Position numbers and translations under genes: made by a program
The notes under the pieces: generated by a model
What the model was told of the DNA's origin: nothing
Database searches by the model: none
Seen by the model: the letters and a program-made list of their open reading frames with translations, nothing else
Source: a bacterium
GTDB taxonomy: Bacteria > Bacillota_I > Bacilli_A > RFN20 > DUOF01
NCBI GenBank assembly: GCA_012839015.1
Contig: DUOF01000019.1
Coordinates: 1-9,334 of the forward strand
Direction: 5' to 3'
Length of the DNA: 9,334 nucleotides
Shown here: in pieces, positions 1 through 5,805 of the stretch
How positions within the stretch are numbered: the first letter of the stretch is position 1
Layout: every line of letters begins with the position of its first letter

Positions 1-852
1 AACCCAAACTCTGCCTTAATATTTGCTAATACAAAGGCAATGGTAGATCAAATTACCGAAAATCTTAAGAATAAGAACTTCAAAATCGGTGGTTTACATG
101 GTGATATGTCACAAGTTGAAAGAACCAGAGTTATGAATAACTTTAAAAAAGGTAATATCCGTATATTAGTAGCAAGCGATGTTGCTGCTAGAGGTATTGA
201 CGTAGATAATATTGAAATTGTTTTCAATTATGACTTACCTCAAAGTGAAGAATATTATGTTCATAGAATCGGACGTTCTGGTAGAGCTGGTAAAAAGGGT
301 ATTGCCTATACCTTTATAAGCAGTAAAAAGCAACTAATAGATATCCAAAATATTATCAAGAACACTAACTCTAATATCAAAGAGGGAAAATTACCTACTA
401 AAGGAGAAATAATTGATGCTTCTTCTAGTAGTTTAATTGAAACAATTAAAAACAAACTTGATCATACAAATCAACTAGATAGTTACGGCGTTATTGCTGA
501 CACTCTACTGAGTGAAGGTTATGAAGCAAAAGACATAATAAGTGTCTTAAGTTCAATGATTTTAAATATTGATGTTAAAGAAGTATCTACTAAGAAAGTT
601 GTTAAAAAGAACCTAAGTGGAAATACCACTAGATTAATTATATTCATCGGTAGAAAAGATAATGTTAAGGCTAACAATATTGTTGCTGCACTTGCTGAGG
701 ATGTAGGTATTGATGGAAGAGATATTGGAAAAATAGATATCTTAGAGAAATTTACATTTGTTGATATTCCTAGCGAATATGCAAAAGATGCAATAGCTAA
801 TCTAAACAAAATTAAAAACAAAAAAGTAACAGTAGAAATCAAAAAGGGTTAA
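1..852 (+). CDS. DEAD-box RNA helicase with DbpA-type RNA-binding domain (C-terminal part, 5' truncated by window edge)
   Basis: ATP-dependent RNA helicase of the DeaD/CsdA/DbpA group, cytoplasmic, expected to remodel structured RNA in ribosome assembly or mRNA turnover. The reading frame is open to base 1, so the ATG at 40 is internal; 283 residues are visible. RecA-like domain 2 shows the 'ALIFANTK' strand (about residues 5-12), 'HGDMSQ' (33-38), motif V 'ASDVAARGIDV' (58-68) and motif VI 'HRIGRSGRAG' (88-97) with the arginine-finger arginines. A spacer (about 110-205) leads to a DbpA-type RNA-binding domain at 211-281, recognised by 'IGRKD', 'GIDGRDIGKIDI' and 'FTFVDIP'. In DbpA/YxiN this domain binds 23S rRNA hairpin 92; whether this one does is inference. 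The Q motif, Walker A and DEAD box lie outside the window. It ends in TAA, overlapping the convergent plsC stop. The family is certain; the exact orthologue (deaD, csdA or dbpA) is not. Confidence 0.95.
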   Translation, partial: NPNSALIFANTKAMVDQITENLKNKNFKIGGLHGDMSQVERTRVMNNFKKGNIRILVASDVAARGIDVDNIEIVFNYDLPQSEEYYVHRIGRSGRAGKKGIAYTFISSKKQLIDIQNIIKNTNSNIKEGKLPTKGEIIDASSSSLIETIKNKLDHTNQLDSYGVIADTLLSEGYEAKDIISVLSSMILNIDVKEVSTKKVVKKNLSGNTTRLIIFIGRKDNVKANNIVAALAEDVGIDGRDIGKIDILEKFTFVDIPSEYAKDAIANLNKIKNKKVTVEIKKG

Positions 853-872
853 TCACAATTAGCCCTTTTTTT
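841..872. terminator. Bidirectional intrinsic terminator shared by the helicase gene and plsC
   Basis: A 12-bp stem (841-852 with 859-870, one G-T wobble at 849/862) closes a 6-base loop. The stem has a GGG/CCC core flanked by five A-T pairs. Read on the plus strand it ends in a run of seven T (866-872); read on the minus strand the A-run at 841-845 becomes a T-tract. It therefore can stop transcription of both convergent genes. The stem contains both stop codons. Confidence 0.9.
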
Positions 873-1574
873 ATATACTTCATTCATTTTATTTTCAACT
901 GATTTAGCAATTTCTACCGTGTTTTTGTTTCTATAAGTAATGTACTTATACAAAGGTAATATCTTCACACTCACAGTTCTATCTTTTTTATATTTTTTCT
1001 TTGACATGACCTTATAAGATCCATTAATTACAATAGGCAAGATATCTTTTTTAGCCTGCATTACTGGTTTAAATGAGCCACCTTTTAATTCCAAAATAGG
1101 TCTATTCCCCTCAGAACTTCTAGTGCCCTCAGGGAAAATCACTACATTTTTATTATCAAGCAGGTTATCCCTGCATTTTAATAATATCCGCCCTGATTCT
1201 TTTAAATTATCTCGGTCTAATAGGTGCGAATCAATTACTCTAAGTGCCCTTCCCACGATAGGATAACTACCAACCTCTATCTTACTCACAAATATAAGAG
1301 GTTTTTCACTTAGATAAATTAAAATAACCGGGTCTATTATAGATTGATGATTAGGCGTAATTAATGTCCCGTTGATATTCTTAAGTCTCTCTATACCTTC
1401 GATCGATAAATCCATCCTGGTAGCCTTAACTACAATTGTTGCCAGCTTTCTAACAAAAGCATAACGCTCCTCAATCGTGTATTTATCTGTATTTCTACTA
1501 TATTTAACTAGTTTGGGATAATAAAATATAATTTTATAGACACCCCTAAAAAACATACCTATATATTTAAACAT
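849..1574 (-). CDS. plsC: 1-acyl-sn-glycerol-3-phosphate acyltransferase (PlsC family)
   Basis: Membrane-associated acyltransferase that puts the second acyl chain on lysophosphatidic acid to give phosphatidic acid, the precursor of phospholipids. At 241 aa it has the usual family length. Motif I is 'NHQSIID' (residues 75-81; catalytic H76 and D81, the HX4D pair), motif II lies around 'LLDRDN' (118-123), motif III is 'FPEGTRS' (147-153) and motif IV is 'PIVING' (180-185). The N-terminus (about 1-20) is hydrophobic and aromatic with basic residues, consistent with membrane association. The ATG is supported by an AGGAG ribosome-binding site that overlaps the end of the upstream ssb gene; only 4 nt separate the ssb stop from this ATG, so the two are cotranscribed and probably translationally coupled. 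The stop overlaps the helicase stop. The acyl donor (acyl-ACP, acyl-CoA) cannot be read from sequence. Confidence 0.92.
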   Translation of the reverse strand: MFKYIGMFFRGVYKIIFYYPKLVKYSRNTDKYTIEERYAFVRKLATIVVKATRMDLSIEGIERLKNINGTLITPNHQSIIDPVILIYLSEKPLIFVSKIEVGSYPIVGRALRVIDSHLLDRDNLKESGRILLKCRDNLLDNKNVVIFPEGTRSSEGNRPILELKGGSFKPVMQAKKDILPIVINGSYKVMSKKKYKKDRTVSVKILPLYKYITYRNKNTVEIAKSVENKMNEVYKKRANCD

Positions 1575-1578
1575 CTAA

Positions 1579-1914
1579 TCACTCCTGTTTAATTTTATCA
1601 CATTCTATATTTGAACTATAGTTTTTTCTCAGGAATACCAACCTTTCTATAATTATATCAACATCATTTATTTTAGTATCATTATCTTTTTTGTAATTAC
1701 TCTCAAGTCTTCCCTTTATAGCTACTACATCTCCTTCTTTACAATACTTAATTAAGTTATCCCTAATTCCAAGCCACATACGACATTTAAAGAAGTCACT
1801 ATCAAAGATCCCATCCATATTTAAATATGATCTCCTTACCTCAAGAACTAGATCCAAATCATCTTCTGCAGGTACAGAATCTATCTTACCAACCATAACT
1901 AGATTATTTAACAT
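1579..1914 (-). CDS. ssb: Short single-stranded DNA-binding protein (SSB/PriB-like OB fold) without acidic tail
   Basis: OB-fold protein of the bacterial SSB family, expected to coat single-stranded DNA. The start 'MLNNLVMVGKI' matches the opening OB strand of SSBs, and 'FFKCRMW' (41-47), 'KEGDVVAIKGRLES' (59-72) and 'DVDIIIERLVFL' (84-95) are the later conserved strands; W47 sits where SSBs carry a DNA-stacking aromatic. At 111 aa it is little more than the OB domain. There is no Gly/Gln/Pro-rich linker and no acidic DDDIPF-like tip; the C-terminus is 'CDKIKQE'. It may therefore be a secondary SSB (YwpH/SsbB-like) rather than the replication SSB. The ATG has a strong AAAGGGGG site seven bases upstream. 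It ends in TGA just before plsC. If TGA were read as Trp the product would gain only four residues, so this stop does not settle the code. The SSB fold is well supported; the role is inference. Confidence 0.82.
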   Translation of the reverse strand: MLNNLVMVGKIDSVPAEDDLDLVLEVRRSYLNMDGIFDSDFFKCRMWLGIRDNLIKYCKEGDVVAIKGRLESNYKKDNDTKINDVDIIIERLVFLRKNYSSNIECDKIKQE

Positions 1915-1920
1915 AACAAT

Positions 1921-1950
1921 ACCCCCTTTAAATAGTAAACGTTATTTACT
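1921..1950 (-). promoter_or_regulatory. Candidate ssb-plsC promoter region with a small dyad
   Basis: Upstream of ssb the minus strand has a TACTAT -10-like hexamer (1938-1933) lying four bases before the AAAGGGGG ribosome-binding site. The dyad AGTAAA-5 nt-TTTACT (1934-1939 and 1945-1950) overlaps it. No convincing -35 element is visible at 16-18 bp. The dyad could be an operator or chance in AT-rich DNA. Confidence 0.25.
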
Positions 1951-1966
1951 TAAATTATTTTCATTT

Positions 1967-1996
1967 TTGTTTCAAATCTGTTAGGCTGCCTATAAT
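1967..1996 (+). promoter_or_regulatory. Sigma-A-type promoter of the GerAB-like gene
   Basis: A consensus -10 TATAAT lies at 1991-1996, with a partial -35 TTGTTT at 1967-1972 and an 18-bp spacer. Transcription should start near 2002-2004, at the edge of the AGGTGAT ribosome-binding site, giving a leader of only about 10-12 nt to the preferred TTG start. The -10, site and start are arranged almost exactly as in the ftsK promoter. Confidence 0.65.
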
Positions 1997-2013
1997 TATT
2001 TAAGGTGATGGGA

Positions 2014-2964
2014 TTGAAAATTACTAGAAATATTCACTTATCTTTTTTGATTACTTTTAACATTGTGTATGCAAGTTACAATGTTTTTATTCTGTTCCCC
2101 TTACTAAGCAATGCCTTTGGAGAATCGGTAAGGGGTTATCTGTTAGTGTTTTTTAGTTTTTTTCCAGTAGTCACCTGCCTACTCATTAAGTTATTAGGTA
2201 ATAGAAAATACCGGTTGGATTTACATACTAATTTTGTTTTCACTATACTGACAAGTGCATATTTACTCATTACCGCCCTAATATCGTGGCTATATATAGC
2301 CTTTATTTTAGGAGGTAATAATTATGTTAATATAACCTTTCTCTTGTTACTTGTTTTATTGCTAGTTATATTACTTAGGAAAAATCTAAAACTACAAATC
2401 AGAGTTAACAAATACATTTTTTTAATACTAATGGGAATCATCTTACTACAGTCAATTAACACTGATCTAACGATTCCCTTTAATGTAAACTTCAATAACA
2501 TTGATAATCCTCTTCCAGTACTGTTTTTAAGTTTACCAATATTTCTAGAACCACTGCTAATGATTGGTTGCCGTAACGAGTTCAGGAGACGATTAGATAT
2601 TAAAAAAGTGATCACCGTTATACTTTTTTTTAGTCTTTTAAACTTATTAATACTATATTTTGATCTTAGTATCAGATTTTTTCCTACAAACATAGCTAAT
2701 ATAAATAACATTATTCATACAGTTTTTTTATTTATGATTAGTTATATAAGATTTAGCTTCTCATTCTTATATATTAAGAATAATTTTTATCTTAGTAATA
2801 GATCAATGGTAATCTTGGTTATTACATTTATGGGTTTATGTACTGCCTTATCCCTTGACTTTCAAAATAGCAATGCTATTATCAGTAGACTACTTTTATT
2901 TACATCTTTTAGTTTATCCCTAGTTTTGGTGTTACTTATATTTCTTTTCAAAAGAAAAAAGTAG
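2014..2964 (+). CDS. Polytopic membrane protein, GerAB-like (spore germination permease/APC superfamily), divergent
   Basis: Inner-membrane protein of 316 aa with about ten hydrophobic segments (roughly 9-29, 41-63, 73-99, 107-121, 134-147, 167-185, 197-216, 232-256, 265-281, 290-311) and a basic C-terminus 'FKRKK'. There is no signal peptide or soluble domain. Order and landmarks resemble GerAB-type permeases (about 365 aa, 10 TM): the opening 'KITRNIHLSFL', a Pro in TM1, 'LLGNR' after TM2, 'LRKNLKLQIRVNKY' before TM5, a Pro-containing stretch 'IDNPLPVLFLSLP', then 'FLEPLLMI' with a membrane Glu and a basic loop 'RNEFRRR'. This is recognised by eye only. No gerA or gerC gene is adjacent; it is a single-gene unit between divergent ssb and convergent acpS. 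In-frame starts are GTG 2005, ATG 2008 and TTG 2014. I prefer TTG because AGGTGAT (2003-2009) sits at the right distance and matches the ftsK arrangement. It could instead be an unrelated transporter. Confidence 0.6.
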   Translation: MKITRNIHLSFLITFNIVYASYNVFILFPLLSNAFGESVRGYLLVFFSFFPVVTCLLIKLLGNRKYRLDLHTNFVFTILTSAYLLITALISWLYIAFILGGNNYVNITFLLLLVLLLVILLRKNLKLQIRVNKYIFLILMGIILLQSINTDLTIPFNVNFNNIDNPLPVLFLSLPIFLEPLLMIGCRNEFRRRLDIKKVITVILFFSLLNLLILYFDLSIRFFPTNIANINNIIHTVFLFMISYIRFSFSFLYIKNNFYLSNRSMVILVITFMGLCTALSLDFQNSNAIISRLLLFTSFSLSLVLVLLIFLFKRKK

Positions 2965-2990
2965 CGATCTTAATCTAGTAAAATCACTAC
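2951..2990 (-). terminator. Intrinsic terminator of the ftsK-ymfF-ymfH-acpS operon
   Basis: On the minus strand an 11-bp stem (2990-2980 with 2971-2961, two G-U wobbles) closes an 8-base loop and is followed by TTTTTTCTTT (2960-2951). The 5' arm is the last codons of acpS and the loop holds part of its stop. The T-tract is the complement of the final Lys codons of the convergent GerAB-like gene. On the plus strand the wobbles become mismatches and no T-run follows, so it works one way only. Confidence 0.85.
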
Positions 2991-3281
2991 TGCTACTACA
3001 TAATCAGTTTCATGACTAATACTTACCATGCTTTTCTCAATATTTAGGTTAGGTTTGCCATTTTCATCGTTTATAACGCTCAATTTTTGAAAATCAGTGT
3101 TCTTTCCACTGGCTTTAAAGTAGGCTTCCTTAACCGCAAATCTTCCTGCTAAATACTCTTTTTTCCTAATATCACTTAATTTGTCAAATTGATGAATTTC
3201 ATCAACTGAGAGAATCTTTCTAGCTAAGTCTAGCTTAATTCTCTTGATGTCTACTAAGTCAATCCCGATTCCCTTAATCAT
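2970..3281 (-). CDS. acpS: Holo-[acyl-carrier-protein] synthase
   Basis: Cytoplasmic phosphopantetheinyl transferase that moves 4'-phosphopantetheine from CoA to the serine of apo-ACP, activating it for fatty-acid synthesis. The N-terminal 'GIGIDLVDIKRI' (residues 4-15) holds the Mg-binding Asp8. 'AGRFAVKEAYFKA' (45-57) holds the second signature with Glu52, and 'SISHETDYVVAVV' (87-99) is the C-terminal strand with His90. At 103 aa it is shorter than the usual 118-126. The savings appear after 'IKRIK' and in the loop before 'VSISH', with all signatures kept, so it should be active. Its ATG overlaps the ymfH stop by 8 nt; the only Shine-Dalgarno-like sequence (GGTGAT, 3298-3293) is rather far upstream, so translation probably depends on coupling to ymfH. 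It is the last gene of the ftsK operon and its final codons form the terminator stem. Confidence 0.95.
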   Translation of the reverse strand: MIKGIGIDLVDIKRIKLDLARKILSVDEIHQFDKLSDIRKKEYLAGRFAVKEAYFKASGKNTDFQKLSVINDENGKPNLNIEKSMVSISHETDYVVAVVILLD

Positions 3282-4560
3282 CTTTATTTTTCATCACCGT
3301 CACACTAACTTTGGCATTTAGTAAATAATGCTTACATACCATTTTTAGGTACTCTAGGTTAATGGTTCTAATGACTTCCTCCATTTCAAAATAGTTAAAA
3401 TCTTCTAAAATATTATTAACAAAGTTATAACCAAGTTTACTGCATGAATTGCAATCATATAACAAACTACTTAGCATCGCCTTCTTGTTTGATTGTAATC
3501 TCTCTTCTGTTAGAGTATCAAGACTTGATGCTACTATCTCCTTTATCCTAAAGGCTAGTTCATCTACTTTAGTAGACTCAGCACTAACAAAAAAAGCATT
3601 CATTTTAGGAAGAGCCAAAGTCTCGCTCTCAATATTACTAATTAATCCTTCCTTTACTAAATCTTCATAATATTCACCACTTTTGGAGAAGAGTATATTT
3701 CCAATTATATCTAGGCTACTGACTACTTTATTTTGACTAAATGTATCTAGATTGTCTAGGGGTTCCATTTTATACCCTATGATGACCTTATCAATGTTGG
3801 AGTTCATTTTTATTTCATGAAACTCTCTTGCTACTTCAATACTCTCATTTATTTCTTTGACAATGTGTTCAGACGCCTTAAAGTTTTTCCCTGCCTGATT
3901 TTTTTTAATTAGTTCAAGGGTTTCCTTTACATCTACATCTCCGACTACTACAAGTGTCATATTGCTTGGATCGTAAAAGGTGGAGTGACATAGACCTAAT
4001 AGTTGCCTAGTTGTAGCGGATACTTCTTCTATTTCACCACCGATTTCACTAGTGATCGGATGCTCGTTGTACAAACTTCTCAAACCTTCGAAGAATAAGA
4101 CTCGATCAGGCATATCTTTGTACATCTTAACCTCTTGGATGATAATATCTTTTTCACCTTCAACAGCTTCTTCACTCATCTCAAATTCACTAGGATAATC
4201 TAGAAGCAAGTTTAATCCTTCATCAAAGTTATTTATGGAACTAAAATAGTATACGGTTTTATTAAATGAAGTAAAAGCATTGCAAGAAGCCCCCATGTTA
4301 TCATATAAATCCATAACGTTGCCTCTCTTATTATCAAAAAGTCGGTGTTCTAAAAAGTGAGCAATTCCACCAAGAACAGGGTGTTTATTACCGTGTTCAT
4401 CTACTAGGATATCACCAGTTTGTAAAGATCCAAATTTGGTACCAAAATAGGCACACTTTTCCTTATATCCCCTTTTAACTATAATATATACATCTAACCC
4501 GTTATCTAAAGTATCATGATACAGGGTTTCATCAACCCTATTATAATATGTCATTTTCAT
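3274..4560 (-). CDS. ymfH: M16 family zinc metallopeptidase, active subunit (YmfH-like)
   Basis: Inverzincin (insulinase/processing-peptidase family) endopeptidase, 428 aa, the size of a two-domain M16B subunit. 'AHFLEH' (67-72) is the inverted HXXEH zinc site with ligands His68 and His72 and catalytic Glu71. 'EGEKDIIIQEVKM' (134-146) supplies the downstream conserved glutamates Glu136 and Glu143, with Glu143 the likely third ligand. The second half holds the typical 'SKSGEYYEDLVKEGLI' region near 295-310. No signal peptide is present, so it is probably cytoplasmic. The ATG has a strong AAAGGAG site (4577-4571) and follows the ymfF stop by 1 nt. Directly upstream ymfF encodes a zinc-site-less partner, so the two probably form a heteromeric peptidase, as proposed for pairs such as AlbE/AlbF. 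The substrate is unknown. The family is certain; the YmfH assignment rests on gene order and pairing. Confidence 0.92.
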   Translation of the reverse strand: MKMTYYNRVDETLYHDTLDNGLDVYIIVKRGYKEKCAYFGTKFGSLQTGDILVDEHGNKHPVLGGIAHFLEHRLFDNKRGNVMDLYDNMGASCNAFTSFNKTVYYFSSINNFDEGLNLLLDYPSEFEMSEEAVEGEKDIIIQEVKMYKDMPDRVLFFEGLRSLYNEHPITSEIGGEIEEVSATTRQLLGLCHSTFYDPSNMTLVVVGDVDVKETLELIKKNQAGKNFKASEHIVKEINESIEVAREFHEIKMNSNIDKVIIGYKMEPLDNLDTFSQNKVVSSLDIIGNILFSKSGEYYEDLVKEGLISNIESETLALPKMNAFFVSAESTKVDELAFRIKEIVASSLDTLTEERLQSNKKAMLSSLLYDCNSCSKLGYNFVNNILEDFNYFEMEEVIRTINLEYLKMVCKHYLLNAKVSVTVMKNKDD

Positions 4561-4561
4561 A

Positions 4562-5803
4562 CTAGCTTTTCTCCTTTAAAATAAATGATAATTTCCTACT
4601 TATTTTAGTAGCAACCTCTCTTACTTGTTCGATAGTCACTTCATTTATTTCTTTAGTAATATTATCAATATCAAACTCATTGCCAAGTAATCTCTCGTAA
4701 TAATGAAGTTCTACATAACTACTATATAGATCACTTATTTTATGATAGCTATTGACTATTTTACCTTTAGTCATCTCTACAACATCATGGGCCTCAGTGT
4801 TTTTTAGATCTTCAATTATTTCATCAATTAATTCAAGTGTCTTGTCATAATTTTTACTCTCAATATTTGAATAGACATTAATAACACCCAAATAAGCATC
4901 ATACCTAGCGAAAATAGAATAACAAAAGTTATGTTTCTCCCTAACTATTTTAAACAAGTAGTGATTAAACATTGATGCATATATTTTAGCAGCATTAGAT
5001 AATTCATCCCCCTTATAAATAGGGAAATTGTATACTAAACAAATAGAAGACTGTGTAAAGGATGCCTGTTCTTGATGGGCTCCTTTATCTTCCATTTCCG
5101 CTTTATATAAAAGTGAAAGTTCACTTCTCTTACTAGACATTTTTAAGTATTTACTTAAATATTCTTGTATCTCATTTTCTTCGATATCGCCGATTACATA
5201 TAGACAGGCATCCCTATTAATTAGTTTTTGGTATTCATTTACTACGTCTTCATTTTTTAAATTTTCTAAATCCCTTAAATCGCCATCCTTAAAAACTCCA
5301 TAAGGGGTGTCTTTACCCATTATGTCATTCACTTTTTGAATCGTTACCTTTTCTTTATAATCCCTGCTAGCTTCTAGTGTCTCTTTATATATCCTTAATT
5401 GTTCATCATAGTAGGAGTCTTTAAATTTTCCATCTTCTATCAAGGGATTGTTGACCATTTCATCAAGAATATAGAATAGCTTTTCATTAATATTTTCATT
5501 TTCTAAAAATTTAGCATTTAAACCTCTTACCTTGAAATTAACGGTATTTGTTTCTCCTAAGTTTGTTAGGGAAGCTCCGATCATTATCCGGTAGTTTTCT
5601 TTTAAGAACGTTGAAAATTCCTTAACACTTGGATGGTTTTTACTAGCGCTTTTCATTAGTATCGCCAATAAATTAAGAGTGGTAACACTCTTATAATCTA
5701 ATCTATCACTTAAAAATAAATTTAGTTCAATGGTTTTAAATTTATTAGTCTTTATTAGAACAACTCTTAATCCGTTATCGCTTATAAAGTCTCTTATCTC
5801 CAT
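4562..5803 (-). CDS. ymfF: M16 family peptidase-like protein, zinc site lost (YmfF-like partner subunit)
   Basis: A 413-aa protein with the M16B fold. The opening 'NGLRVVLIKTNKFKTIELNLFL' region and the mid-protein 'DTPYGVFKDGDLRDLENL' (about 175-192), followed by 'YVIGDIEENEI', follow the family pattern. Where active members carry HXXEH this protein reads 'LNLLAILMKSASKNHPS' (about 43-59), with no His/Glu pair, so it should not bind zinc or cleave by itself. In the family such inactive members are the structural half of heterodimers, like the alpha subunit of mitochondrial processing peptidase. Its 1-nt spacing to the intact ymfH supports that. The ATG lies 2 nt after the ftsK stop, with a GTGAGGA site inside the ftsK end, implying coupling. 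The order ftsK-ymfF-ymfH is the same as in B. subtilis. Substrate and process are unknown. Confidence 0.88.
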   Translation of the reverse strand: MEIRDFISDNGLRVVLIKTNKFKTIELNLFLSDRLDYKSVTTLNLLAILMKSASKNHPSVKEFSTFLKENYRIMIGASLTNLGETNTVNFKVRGLNAKFLENENINEKLFYILDEMVNNPLIEDGKFKDSYYDEQLRIYKETLEASRDYKEKVTIQKVNDIMGKDTPYGVFKDGDLRDLENLKNEDVVNEYQKLINRDACLYVIGDIEENEIQEYLSKYLKMSSKRSELSLLYKAEMEDKGAHQEQASFTQSSICLVYNFPIYKGDELSNAAKIYASMFNHYLFKIVREKHNFCYSIFARYDAYLGVINVYSNIESKNYDKTLELIDEIIEDLKNTEAHDVVEMTKGKIVNSYHKISDLYSSYVELHYYERLLGNEFDIDNITKEINEVTIEQVREVATKISRKLSFILKEKS

Positions 5804-5805
5804 GA

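Noticed and set aside
519..842. Minus-strand open frame (107 codons) opposite the helicase
   Set aside because: It lies entirely antisense to the conserved DbpA-type domain, has no family pattern and no promoter or ribosome-binding site; a shadow frame.
40..852. ATG at 40 as the true start of the helicase
   Set aside because: The 13 codons before it continue the conserved motif 'ALIFANTK' of helicase domain 2, so the ATG is internal.
2322..2711. Minus-strand open frame (129 codons) opposite the GerAB-like gene
   Set aside because: The plus-strand frame is longer, has a promoter, ribosome-binding site and coherent membrane segments; the antisense frame shows no recognisable domain.
2961..2996. 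Terminator for the GerAB-like gene in the plus direction
   Set aside because: On the plus strand the stem has two mismatches where the minus strand has G-U pairs, and no T-run follows, so only the minus-strand reading is supported.
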